Below the pieces are notes generated by a model. It had not been told where the DNA came from, searched no databases, and saw only the letters and a program-made list of their open reading frames with translations. A stretch of 64,000 nucleotides of DNA from Rhabditoides inermis (lineage: Eukaryota; Nematoda; Chromadorea; Rhabditida; Rhabditidae), in NCBI GenBank assembly GCA_963966185.1, contig CAWZYM010000298.1, forward strand, positions 249,501-313,500, read 5' to 3'. Positions 1-9,920 of this stretch are shown piece by piece (positions within the stretch are counted from its first letter, which is position 1; every line of letters begins with the position of its first letter). Both the position numbers and the translations under genes were made by a program.

Positions 1-1062
1 ACTAGTATCTCTTCTTCGACAGAAAACAGGTCAATCATAGTGGGTAATTCTCCGATCTCCCTCTTCAGCACTCACTTTCTCGTCGAAACAAGATGCGTCA
101 GAAATCGTGTTGTACACGTTGCTCACGTCGCGTCCCTCGGAAGCACGAGCGATCATATCATGGGCAGACCTAAAAAGAAATATAGTTATTTTAATAGAAA
201 AATTGGCGTACCGTGCCACGTCCGCCTCCTTCGTCTGCTTCAGCGAGCTCGTCCACACGTCGGACAGCGAGTTATGCGGAAGCCACGCACGCACGGCGGC
301 GATGCACGCCACTCTGAATACATAGGTGTTATGTTAAAGAAGTGTTATGTGTTAAATAGTTGTTAATAAGTGTTATGAACGGACACAACATGCAGTGATA
401 CTCGCTTTGGCTTATTAATGAGGTCCAGGGAGTGGACGACGATCCTCGCCAGTTGCTGGTCCAGTAAGCCATGCACGAGGTCAGCCATCGCTACCAGCTG
501 ATCCGCCTTGGACGGCATTTTCACCACACGACGCGAGTGCGAGAACCAATCGTCTACCGTCCCTTCAAGCAAATTCTCAAACAGAGACATGTAACATCGA
601 AACTCACAGTCCCGAGTCGTGTGCAGCTTCTCATTGAGGGCGGGTGGTGGCGCGGCGCCTGCATCAACCGACTTCTGCTTCATCTACGCGAACGTCATCA
701 GCATCGCGTTGTCGAACACGCCAGTGGCACTCTTATCAACTGGCGGCACAGAGATAGAGTCTGAAACATTGAAACATTATCTGACGATATGTACTCATAC
801 GGTAAACGTTAAGCAAAACTCTCTATATCAACTCACCGCAGAACTCGATGTACTTGTCGCGCATCGCATCAGTCATATCAGGAAACTTCAATGAGCACGT
901 GGACAAGGGCTCAGTCCGCGAGTGCGCAACTGCCATCTGAAATAGAATATTTCACATAAAATTTTCAAAAAGAACACACCATCACAAAGTGACCCAGCAT
1001 CTCCTTCGCCAAAAATCCGAACACGTATACGGCGCTCCTGTCGAACATCTCGTCGTACATAC
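1..1062 (-). pseudogene. Uncharacterised multi-exon protein, partial, with an in-frame stop
   Basis: Function unknown. Minus-strand exons read through good splice sites: about 1062-980 (MFDRSAVYVFGFLAKEML), 936-837 (MAVAHSRTEPLSTC to DKYIEFC), 760-402 (DSISVPPVDKSATG, then FENLLEGTVDDWFSHSRR and ARIVVHSLDLINKPKR), then a conserved-looking exon near 330-200 (VACIAAVRAWLPHN) and sequence to the window edge. An amber codon at 686-684 interrupts exon 760-402 while the same frame stays open on both sides. The order of motifs matches the gene at 10.9-13.1 kb (FDR.. then an intron, MA..SRS, a MTDAM.DKY-like stretch, VAC..), so the two look like paralogs. Composition suggests a soluble alpha-helical protein; no catalytic motif was seen. 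The 3' end lies outside the window. The amber could mark a pseudogene, a sequencing error or an unrecognised short intron. Confidence 0.5.
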
Positions 1063-1097
1063 TGAAAACTGTTAAGGATGTACATAACTATGTAGTA

Positions 1098-1486
1098 TAG
1101 GGATGTCAAGGGGAATTTTCAAGTGTTACGGATATGTGCTTACTGTATATCAAAATGAAGTAAATTATATGTAGTTTTGAAATAGTATCATTTTAATTAG
1201 TTGTTTTCTTTCATTTCCGCGTTACGCGCATCGAAAGCGCGCGGTTTGAGGGCGCGCGCGGCACACAACTTCACAGAGAAAGGCTAAGCCACGCCCCTTT
1301 TTGACGTCATTTTCATAGGATCAAATCAATTTTTGTCAAAAATAATAGGTTATGACACGGTCCAGCGCTAAAAGGAAGGCACTACTAGATACAACTTTTT
1401 ACGGCGCGTCGAATGGTGTATTCCGTTTGGCGCGGGAAGATGCCGCATATTTGTGCCATCAAAGCTCCGCCCACTTGACATCCCTA
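1098..1486. mobile_element. hAT-type non-autonomous DNA transposon (389 bp), copy A
   Basis: The element begins TAGGGATGTCAAG and ends CTTGACATCCCTA, a 13-bp terminal inverted repeat. It is flanked by a perfect 8-bp target duplication, ATGTAGTA, at 1090-1097 and 1487-1494. An 8-bp duplication with TAGGGATG-type ends is the signature of the hAT superfamily. No long ORF is present, so it would need transposase supplied in trans. By eye it is base-for-base the same as the copy at 51443-51831, which points to recent movement. It lies just upstream of, and not within, the readable exons of the gene at 1-1062. Confidence 0.88.
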
Positions 1487-1817
1487 ATGTAGTAATACAA
1501 CGACGACCTGCACAAGATACAACACACACCTCGGTTTGAGCTGCGAGTTGACACAGCTACCAGACCGTCCGCCCATGCTTCCGCCCATTCTCCCGAGACC
1601 TCGAATGTCCGGCTGCGACGACGACAGCCGCCGAAGCATCTGAAAACGTACAACATAACATTCATAACAACCGTTCTTTTCATAATAAAACACAAAATGA
1701 CATCCATCACAGACATCAGAGAAATAGTAAATTGAACACGCGATCATCCTTCTGGAATAATATAGCTTTTTCTTAACGCATTTTGTCGAGAGGGGGGAAG
1801 AGTACAGAAAAAAAAAC

Positions 1818-1857
<40 letters not shown>

Positions 1858-3060
1858 GACAGAGAGAGAAAGCAGAGGTACGGCGCCGCAGACACGCTCA
1901 GCCCTGCTTCTTTCGCCAATATGGCGTCTTGAACAGCGTATATCGCTATACCAGAAAGATAAATACCAGAAAGAGTGCAAAATACTTCGATCACAGGGAT
2001 GCGTGACGACTGCCACCAGCGTGAACATCGCACATCGCTTGAGATCCAGCCTCTTGCCGGCCAGGGCATAATTTATGCTAATTTCAACGCGCCGTGAACG
2101 TAAAATGCAAATGAGAATCATCATCAATCGTGGCACGGTTGATTCCAGAGAAGAAAGAAGTAAAACGAGGACCTCGAGCCCTCGCACGCGCACCGTACAG
2201 CCATTATCATAGCGTAGAAACAACAGCAAGTGCACATAGCCTGAAATAGACGGCAACATACAGGCTTAGAGCTGTAGACGCTCATTGGCCCCGCCTCCTC
2301 CTGGAAAGTGCATGCGATGTGGGTGGTCTGAGAGAGAGAAGAGGCGCAGACAGGCAGAGGCACTGCATCGCAGGTGCCATCAGACTCGCTCCCTTCCACT
2401 CATAAGGCGTCTAGCATTTTTTTAAACAATAACCAGAAATAGTGCAAACGCATCCACAGGCCAAAAGTGCAACAAACAATACAACAACGAGATCGACATG
2501 TATAGGATGACTGAAGAGTGCCACGTGAACATCGAACACCGGTGATTTTATCGATTGCAGAAAACGGAGGCAGACGTGCTCGGAAGCTGTAGCCGTTCAT
2601 CAGCCCCCCCCCTCTTGAAAAAGTGCATGCGATGTGGGTGGTCTGAGAGAGAGAGAGAAGAGGCACAGACAGGCAGAGGTAAGGCGCCGCAGCCAGCCGT
2701 GCTATCAGCCCTGCGCATTCCCACCCATAAGGCTACTAAATATAGTATAATATAAAACACAAGAACTAGAATAGTGGAAACTACGTCGATCACAGGCCAA
2801 AGGTCAGTAGAAAAGCAACAATGAGATATGAGATCGCCATGTACAGGATGGGACGAGTGACATGTGAACATCGCACGCCGGTGATTTTATCGATTGCGCA
2901 CGCGCTCATCGCCTGAGCCTGCCGCAGCACAGTGCGCGTCAGAAACAAATCAATCCATATACAACAACTGAAACCTCCACAAATGAACAATACAACCCAA
3001 AATGGCAGAGGATCCACGCGGAGACTCCCTATCAGGTGACTGGACTCGTGTGTATCGCAG
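1487..3060. repeat. Diverged tandem duplications with GA microsatellite; no gene recognised
   Basis: Three related blocks share the landmarks AAGTGCATGCGATGTGGGTG, a GA run, then CAGAGG..GCGCCGCAG or a close variant. The CAGAGG landmark recurs near 1872, 2356 and 2674, and the spacer after each block ends with GTGAACATCG.AC. Spacing between the last two blocks is about 318 bp. A (GA)n tract occupies about 1819-1856. ORFs here lack splice logic or recognisable domains and look like repeat read-through. Confidence 0.6.
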
Positions 3061-3082
3061 GGATATTGCAATGAAGCTGTTT

Positions 3083-4034
3083 CTAGTCCACCTGGAACGC
3101 GGACACTGCAGTAGCAGCGGGGCTCGCCGGAGCGCCGACCCGCCTGTGGTCAAGGAGCAGAAACAGTACCCCTTCGTCACAGATCCGAACTCGCTGCATC
3201 CAACATTGCAGACACGTGTGTTCCTCTCCCTCCCTCCCTCTCTCTCTCCTTCCCTCCCTTCCTCTCACATCTATCCAGCACGAAGTGAGACTTGAGTCTC
3301 TCGTACTCTCCCCGCCCACACGACTCGTACCCGCCGCCTCCTCATCCGCAGCCGCCCCGAAACGCGCCCTGGAGTACGGGTACTGCGGGCGTACAGTAGA
3401 TTCTACCGTATACCTGGTCTGCGGCATGCGAGGTAAGTGCGTCCAGGCAGATCCGCCAACGCGCCCCGTGAGCAGAGTGCGCTCCTTGCGGATAGTGGGA
3501 GGGGAGATGGGAGGAGACAAGGGGTCGGCGGAAACGGGCACGGAGAGAGACGCGAGAGCATACATCATGTACGCCTTGCTCTCGTGGTCGGAGGAGATGA
3601 GAGGATCGCAGATCACGTCCATTATGAACTCCTTGGACAACAGTCCCCAGCGGACAGAGGGCAGCAGCCTAGAAGAGAGGGATTAGGAGTGGAAGGGAGA
3701 GAGGACTCGCCTCGCCAGCTCTCCTCTCCTCTCATCCACGTCGCACTCCACCCAGCTGTGCACCATTTCGTAGATGTCGTACTCGAGCAGACGCAGCGAG
3801 TCATCAAAAATGCCCGCATTCTTGTAATCGTCCATCTTCGACTGTCATACCAGAGAGGATATCGGCCAGATCTGCATACGGGATCGACAGGTGAGCGACC
3901 GCAACCAGCAACTCCCTAAACGTTCAGATGACGTGACGCTCACCGGATGTGCGCCCGGATGAACAAGCGGGCGGAGGTGCGGAAGGTGGGAGCGCCGTGG
4001 CGGCGGGCCAGCACGAGCGATTCGAACGCAGACT

Positions 4035-4074
<40 letters not shown>

Positions 4075-4764
4075 AGGGAGAGAGAGGGAGAGGGAGAGAG
4101 GGGAGAGAGGGGAGAGAGGGGAGAGAGAAAGAGAGAGAGAGAGAGAGAAGCAGCGAGGAAGCTGCACCCACACAGTCAACCACCTCCTCTCCTCTCACAC
4201 CCACCGTGCACACGCCTCCCTCACAGAATCCAAAAGCAGATACGCCGCCGCCGCCATCACATCACGCACGCACTCGTCGTCTAGGATACTGTACTTACAG
4301 TATGCCCACGCACTACTCACCGATTTCGATTACGGCTCCGTGGTAGTTGATGACGAGAACTCGTGCGCGCGGATGACACTAGATAAGAACAATTAACAAG
4401 GTGAACAAAACTAAATTAGGTATACGATGGATTACAGTACCGAGAGGTGGATTCGTGCGGCGCTCGAATGGAGAAGGCGCACCGAGCGCGCATCACGTTG
4501 CGGTGCACAGGAATTTACATCGTATACGGTAGGTTACAGTAATCTACAGTATTCCACATTCACTTTCGTTCCCTGTCCATCCTCGCCGGTGGTGGCGAGC
4601 GCGAAGTCGCAGTCCACGCCGACTCTGTGAGAAGGGAAATTAGGAGAGGAAGAGGGAAAGAGAGAAGAAAGGGAGCAGAAAGAAGTAGAAGGAAGAAAGA
4701 CGCATATCTGCATCTCCCGCAGGTTCTAGAACTCGCTGTGTTGTTCGTTTCGAAATCTGCATAT
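3083..4764 (-). pseudogene. Kelch-like (BTB-BACK) gene, copy 1, broken
   Basis: Kelch-like proteins are BTB-BACK-Kelch substrate adaptors of Cullin-3 ubiquitin ligases. In minus-strand order the pieces are: the BTB start (exon near 4764-4700, HSEF..NLREMQIC); VDCDFALATTGEDGQGTK near 4620-4560; PVHRNVMRARCAF, the BTB HRxVL motif, near 4510; VLVINYHGAVIEI near 4340; DDECVRDVMAAAAYLLLDSV at about 4290-4230; then BACK pieces ARRHGAPTFRTSARLFIRAH (about 4010-3945), ELLVAVAHLSIPYADL (about 3915-3860), LRLLEYDIYEMVHSW and, after a 38-bp intron, LLPSVRWGLLSKEFIMDV near 3640. A 3-bp loss relative to copy 2 turns the EFFENL region into an in-frame TAG, and the BACK exon at 3870-3800 needs a frame change. 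No Kelch repeats were recognised downstream. The whole block is inverted relative to 8425-9890. Confidence 0.75.
4039..4148. repeat. (GA)n / GGGAGAGA microsatellite
   Basis: Pure GA followed by variant GGGAGAGA units lies in what would be an intron of the Kelch-like copy 1. The mirrored copy 2 carries a shorter CT tract at 9041-9113, so the tract changed length after the duplication. Confidence 0.95.
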
Positions 4765-4869
4765 CAATTCAGTAACACAACACATACAATGATCAAGAAC
4801 GTACGGGCTGTCATGTACTCGGGCCGCAGCTGCAGGGGTTGTGCTGCTGTCCATCGTAGCCCGGCCTCA

Positions 4870-5160
4870 TCCCAGGTCGGTACTGATCTTGCGTGATCTG
4901 CCCGCCCGCACCCATCATACCTACAATGCGAACGCGTCTCTCCTATCCCCCACTCTCCCTCGCCACCTCCACTCACCAGGATGTAGTGGATGTCCGCCCT
5001 GCTGCCGCATCCGAGCAGCTTGTGCTTGAGCTCCGTTCATCATCATCTGCTGTCGGCCGGCAGCCCTCTGCGGGGATCCGGCTCCTTGCCGGGGAAGGTA
5101 TCCGCGACCGTAGCCCTGCGGTCCGCCTGCGTAGCTGGCCCTGTCCTCCCATCATCACAT
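4870..5160 (-). CDS. Q/G/M-rich exons of an unidentified protein
   Basis: Two minus-strand exons join in phase across a GT-AG intron. The upstream exon (about 5150-4980) encodes a low-complexity stretch with YAGGPQGYGRGYLPRQGAG and RQQMMMNGAQAQAARMRQQG. The next (about 4925-4830) encodes MMGAGGQITQDQYRPGMRPG and YDGQQHNPCSCGP. Such compact Gln/Gly/Met/Pro-rich sequence is typical of transcription coactivators and chromatin-remodeller subunits, but no domain was identified and the family is not claimed. They may be 5' exons of a gene later disrupted by the Kelch-like copy 1, or independent exons. No start or stop codon could be assigned. Confidence 0.4.
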
Positions 5161-5440
5161 ACTCAAACAACACATCACTTTCCACTGCTCCCAACCCCTT
5201 CTCACACTCACTCACTCCAGGGGAGTGTGGGGCTTGCAGGGGCGTGGCTGACAGTCGAGACAGACGACACTCGACACAGCTTCCGACACTGGCTTCGAGA
5301 GATGGGAGGGAGGGAGAGTCTGAACTGGATGCGATGGAATGGGAAAGAAAATGGAAAAAAGGTTCACTTGTCATTCGTCAACATAACCTCAATATTGTGC
5401 ATTCGAGATACCAGTTGAATAAGAGGGGTGAAATGAGTAG

Positions 5441-5448
<8 letters not shown>

Positions 5449-5485
<37 letters not shown>

Positions 5486-5539
5486 AAGAGAAAAGAGAGA
5501 GAGAAAAGAGAGTGAAAAGAGAGAGAGAAGAGAGAGAGA

Positions 5540-5584
<45 letters not shown>

Positions 5585-5595
5585 AAAAGAGAGAG

Positions 5596-5626
<31 letters not shown>

Positions 5627-5628
5627 GA
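5449..5628. repeat. (GA)n-rich microsatellite
   Basis: About 180 bp of GA with interspersed GAA units. The long charged or leucine-serine ORFs through it on both strands are read-through of the repeat, not genes. Confidence 0.95.
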
Positions 5629-5639
5629 TGGGGGGAGGC

Positions 5640-6230
5640 TGACCGACCGATGACCTTATCATCCGTCCTCGTGAGAAGTAGATGTGCGAGTGTGGGCGCT
5701 CGGCTGGCGGACGCGACCCGACCAAGCCGACCAAGACCAACCTGAAAAGGTTTGCATCGGTCAGCTTGCCTTCTAACCACGACGTCATCATAAAAAAAAC
5801 ATATAGATCACTCCCACTCCCACCTTATCCTCGACCGCATCGACTCGTCATTTGTCGTGGAGGGGGCGGAGCTCGAGGAGGCGTGGTCGGCGAAGGCGGC
5901 GGCAGTGGACGCACACTAGCCACATGAGCTGAGTGCGGTCAGAGGAAGAGAGTCTGAAAGAAATGAAATGGTTTTGTTCGATCGTCAACATTGAAAATGA
6001 AATGGGTGGAAGGGAGGGAGACGGGGGAGGGAAAGGAAGAGAGATGGGAGAAAGAGGAAGAGGGGGAAGTAGAGGTAGAAGGAGAAGAGTGAGTCGCCTG
6101 ACCGATGCCCTTCTGCTCCGTCCAGGTGAGAAGTGCGTGTGAGAGAGTGGGGGCTCGGCTGGCGGGCAGCGACCGGATATCAGTCGACACGGCACACAAC
6201 ACCTGCAAACGTAGGAATGTCATGTCATCC
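5640..6230. repeat. Two diverged ~110-bp copies of a CCAGCCGAGCGCCC-containing unit
   Basis: On the minus strand, 5755-5640 and 6200-6080 both carry GCCAGCCGAGC.CCCAC, then ACTTCTCAC..GGACG and CATCGGTC, separated by about 445 bp. Flanking sequence (GAGAGTCTGAA and a TTCGTCAACAT-like stretch) is also shared at 5315-5390 and 5948-5990. So an approximately 450-bp segment was duplicated in tandem and has diverged. Protein similarity between the two is visible but frames are broken by GA tracts, so coding status is unclear. Confidence 0.5.
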
Positions 6231-6892
6231 ACTTCCTACCATGCGATGCGCTACACGATATGCCATATTATCATGTCTGATAACGTGTACACCGTCAATA
6301 TCGTCACGTAACGAACTGAACGGAACAGGATGACGAGAGAGTTCAGCAATCAGTCTTCCTCTCAACAAGCAACCATAAAACACTATGCAATGTCAGAACC
6401 TCGGTCAACTCGATCCCTGCTTCAATCATCCGGCCCACGTACGGGAGCAGCACACACACACACCGACGGTCCTCCATGAGACAAGGCAGTCCTCCCATGA
6501 GACAACACGGGAGAGGAGAGGAGAAAGGGCGGACAGTCTGAATGTGAGAGGGGAATGAGAAGGAAGGGTTCATACAACACAATAAACTGTATTAACGTTC
6601 GGCCGAATGCCTGGACATATGTAAGCTGAAAATACGTGTCAGTGTATTCCTAATATCTCAACCAACCTCCTTGCCGACGCCCATGAATGATGGTGCGAAG
6701 CCACGACGGTGTCACATGCTGTGCTCGCCCGCTGACCACGACACAAAACACATGATCTAAACGGTATGATAAACATCAAACATACAGTTTAGGGACTCAC
6801 GGGAACACGGCTTCACGCGGCACACGGGGGAGCGACAGCGGCGAGTGGAAGAGGGCTTTCTTATTCAATAAATGACTACCATCACAACTAAC

Positions 6893-7221
6893 ATTATCTT
6901 TCAAAAGTACTTCCAAGTAAAAGTAGTTGGTTTGTACTGTTGTCTCAGTTGAGCAAAAGGACTGACATGTTTTCAATGGAGACATGTGCCAACAGGCTCT
7001 CTCTCTCATACCAGTGCGAAGCGGCCATATTATAATGAACGCGTTTACAAAGTTATGCAGTTATTATCTATAAACACAACTTCTGTTGTAACATAACACG
7101 TAGAATAATGCTGAGAGCCTGTTTGCACATGTCTCCATTGAAAACATGTCAGTCCTTTTGCTCAACTGAGACAACAGTACAAACCAACTACTTTTACTTG
7201 GAAGTACTTTTGAAAGATAAT
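6893..7221. repeat. Inverted repeat, ~108-bp arms with ~110-bp spacer
   Basis: The left arm (6893-7000) starts ATTATCTTTCAAAAGTACTT and the right arm (7113-7221) ends with its reverse complement. Only a few mismatches separate them by eye. The arms contain no recognised gene; both strands give the same short ORF (MSPLKTCQSFCSTE...) simply because the arms are copies. A fragment resembling the outer part of the arm (GAAGTCCTTTTAAAAGATAA) occurs near 53635, suggesting a dispersed family. Confidence 0.85.
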
Positions 7222-7855
7222 ATCTGTCCTTTTCTTAAGTTTTGTTTCACAAAATTACATTTTCATACACGTTCGCGATTCGCTGCGAGGATAGCGACGC
7301 GCACCCGCTATTCGCCTCTCTCTCTCTCACTCACACACAGAGGGGGCGGGGCGAAAGCGATTGTCCGACGCCCGCCCGCCCGCCCGAGCGACCGACACCA
7401 ATCTCAATCCGCACTCGAATGCGGACTCTCCGTATCTCGCTTCAAAATCAATCAAACTCAATACAACTTTCTATAACTCTATCGAATAGAGATGTGAATG
7501 CAATGTAACAGTGGAAATCACTTCAAAATGAGGAAAAGTGCTTCATCGGGAAAAGTCGTTTTTGAGCATTCTAGCGCGCGGGGACATCCATTACAAACGA
7601 GAGGGCGCTGGCGCGCCCTCTCTAATTCCATATATCATACCCACCTGTTTCCCCTCTCGCGTCTTCCACTTGGCGTGCTTTCAGTCTCCAGCTACAGTCC
7701 TCGTCTCCTCGCTACGGCTTTCGGAGTGCGCCACTACACGTCACTGCTCTCCCACCCACGACGACACCTCCACACATTTTAATCAATAATTCGATACTCC
7801 TTATAAGGATAGGTGAGCTAGCTCACCACGATGTGTGGGATGGTGGCAAAAGGCC
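7222..7855. other. Intergenic, no gene recognised
   Basis: GC-rich stretches, a short CT run and an AC run near 7310-7345 are the only structure seen. ORFs here are short, overlapping and without splice-supported continuation. Confidence 0.5.
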
Positions 7856-8012
7856 CCATTATACTTTCACGCTGACGCTGACGCGACGCTGACCCTCCCG
7901 TGCAAAAGATGCACCTATCGATTTTGATCACGCTGCGTCAACGAAATCAATAGTTGCATGTTTTGCACAGGAGAGTCAGCGTCGCGTCAGCGTCAGCGTG
8001 AAAGTATAATGG
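7856..8012. mobile_element. 157-bp near-perfect palindromic MITE-like element
   Basis: It starts CCATTATACTTTCACGCTGA and ends with the reverse complement; the two halves pair for about 75 bp with few mismatches, leaving almost no loop. The internal motif CGCTGACGCTGACGCGACGC is mirrored. No clear target duplication was found, so superfamily is unassigned. If transcribed, it would fold into a long hairpin. Confidence 0.85.
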
Positions 8013-8424
8013 TCTCTAAAGGGGCGCACCTCACGTACGCGCAGTGTGGACTGGTGACTCGAACCGAACCTCGCGCATCCACCCGATTAGAACCACTGTA
8101 ACACAACAACGTGAACTTTGATGCTACAACAGTTCATGGTTATCATTTTATAGTCGTTTATAATGAATCTTTATGATAAACTACATGAACAACGCAACGA
8201 AACAAACAAGGTGTAGAAAATTATGCGTAAGAAAATGGTTCAATTGCGGCCCGGCGACACTGAGATGAGTCATTCAAGAAATTTAGCGCCAAAACGCGAG
8301 GCGCAAAATCAATAGTGTACCGGTACACGACCGGATTTTATTCACACACTCATTGGTTCTATGTTCCCAGTCATTGTGTTCTAATTTCACGATCCTCTTC
8401 CTTTCCCTCCCTCATCGCAGACTT

Positions 8425-9890
8425 GCAGATTTCGAAACGAACAACATAGCGAGTTCTTCGAGAACCTGCGGGAGATGCAGATATGCGTCTTTCTTCCTTC
8501 TACTTATTTCTGCTCCCTTTCTTCTCTCTTTCCCTCTTCCTCTCCTAATTTCCCTTCTCACAGATTCGGCGTGGACTGCGACTTCGCGCTCGCCACCACC
8601 GGCGAGGATGGACAGGGAACGAAAGTGAATGTGGAATACTGTAGATTACTGTAACCTACCGTATACGATGTAAATTCCTGTGCACCGCAACGTGATGCGC
8701 GCTCGGTGCGCCTTCTCCATTCGAGCGCCGCACGAATCCACCTCTCGGTACTGTAATCCATCGTATACCTAATTTAGTTTTGTTCACCTTGTTAATTGTT
8801 CTTATCTAGTGTCATCCGCGCGCACGAGTTCTCGTCATCAACTACCACGGAGCCGTAATCGAAATCGGTGAGTAGTGCGTGGGCATACTGTAAGTACAGT
8901 ATCCTAGACGACGAGTGCGTGCGTGATGTGATGGCGGCGGCGGCGTATCTGCTTTTGGATTCTGTGAGGGAGGCGTGTGCACGGTGTGTGTGAGAGGAGA
9001 GGAGGTGGTTGACTGTATGGGTGCAGCTTCCTCGCTGCTTCTCTCTCTCTCTCCCTATCTCTTCCCTCTCTCCTCTCTCTCTCTCTCCCCCTCTCTCTCT
9101 CTCTCTCTCTCTCGAGTCTGCGGCGCACATCCGGTGAGCATCACGTCATCTGAGTGGCTTCATCTGAACGTTTAGGGAGTTGCTGGATGCGGGCGCGCAT
9201 CTGTCGATCCTGTCCGCAGATCTGGAATGCAAGAATGCGGGCATTTTAAGGGGGTTCTTAGCTACTCGGTAGACCCAAATGCTTGTTCAGACCTTTGCGC
9301 TCTCCGTGAAAGCACACTATTTCGTCTTCAACTCGCGTGTTCGAGCCTTTATCGCATCGATGGACCCAAACAGGAGCCTTGATCGAAGCGCGTTCGAAGC
9401 TCGATAGAGGGGTAATAGAAGGTTGATGGAGGGTGCTTGAACAGAGGCGAGCCACTATCAACCCTCTAACAACCCTCTATCGCTCGGATTGTTATGGAAT
9501 TCGTTAGGGTCAAACGCTCCTGTTTGGGTCTATCGGTGCGATCGAGGCTCGAACACGCGAGTGGAAGACGAAACAGTGTGCTTTCACGGAGACCGCAGAG
9601 ATCCGAACAAGCGTTAGGGTCTACCGAGTAGCTAAGAACCCCCTTTAGATGACTCGCTGCGTCTGCCCGAGTGCGACATCTACGAAATGGTGCACAGCTG
9701 GTTGGAGTGCGACGTGGATGAGAGGAGAGGAGAGCTGGCGAGGCGAGTCCTCTCTCCCTTCCACTCCCAATCCCTCTCGTCTAGGCTGCTGCCCTCTGTC
9801 CGCTGGGGACTGTTGTCCAAGAAGTTTGTTATGGACGTGGTCTGCGATCCTCTCATCTCCTCCGACCCCGAGAGCAAGGCGTACATGATG
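8425..9890 (+). pseudogene. Kelch-like (BTB-BACK) gene, copy 2, broken
   Basis: Mirror image of the block at 3566-4764. BTB pieces read HSEFFENLREMQIC (8440-8485), VDCDFALATTGEDGQGTK (8570-8625), PVHRNVMRARCAF (8680-8720), VLVINYHGAVIEI (8825-8865) and DDECVRDVMAAAAYLLLDSV (8907-8966). The BACK part is damaged: roughly 70 bp encoding the ARRHGAPTF..FIR stretch present in copy 1 is missing near 9121, another stretch is lost near 9215, and a 396-bp MITE sits at 9249-9644. After it, the exons IYEMVHSWLECDVDERRGEL and LLPSVRWGLLSKKFVMDVVC resume. Homology to copy 1 stops at 9890, where sequence passes into a minisatellite. Copy 2 retains the intact first BTB exon that copy 1 has lost; neither copy is complete. 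Confidence 0.75.
9249..9644. mobile_element. 396-bp foldback MITE, PIF/Harbinger-like, inserted in Kelch-like copy 2
   Basis: Ends are AGGGGGTTCTTAGCTACTCG and its reverse complement, with arms extending about 130 bp each (9249-9378 and 9516-9644). It is flanked by a 3-bp direct repeat TTA (9246-9248, 9645-9647), the TWA-type duplication typical of PIF/Harbinger/Tourist elements. The uninterrupted site is visible in the mirrored copy 1 near 3810, which confirms insertion. No transposase ORF is present. Confidence 0.85.
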
Positions 9891-9920
9891 GGCCTTTTTC
9901 TCGCGCCTTTTTCCATCTCC

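Noticed and set aside
3947..4396. 149-residue plus-strand ORF with Arg-Glu repeat
   Set aside because: GA microsatellite read-through, antisense to BTB-BACK exons.
4893..5642. 249-residue plus-strand ORF rich in Arg/Glu
   Set aside because: Its C-terminal third is the GA microsatellite and its N-terminal part is antisense to the Q/G/M-rich exons.
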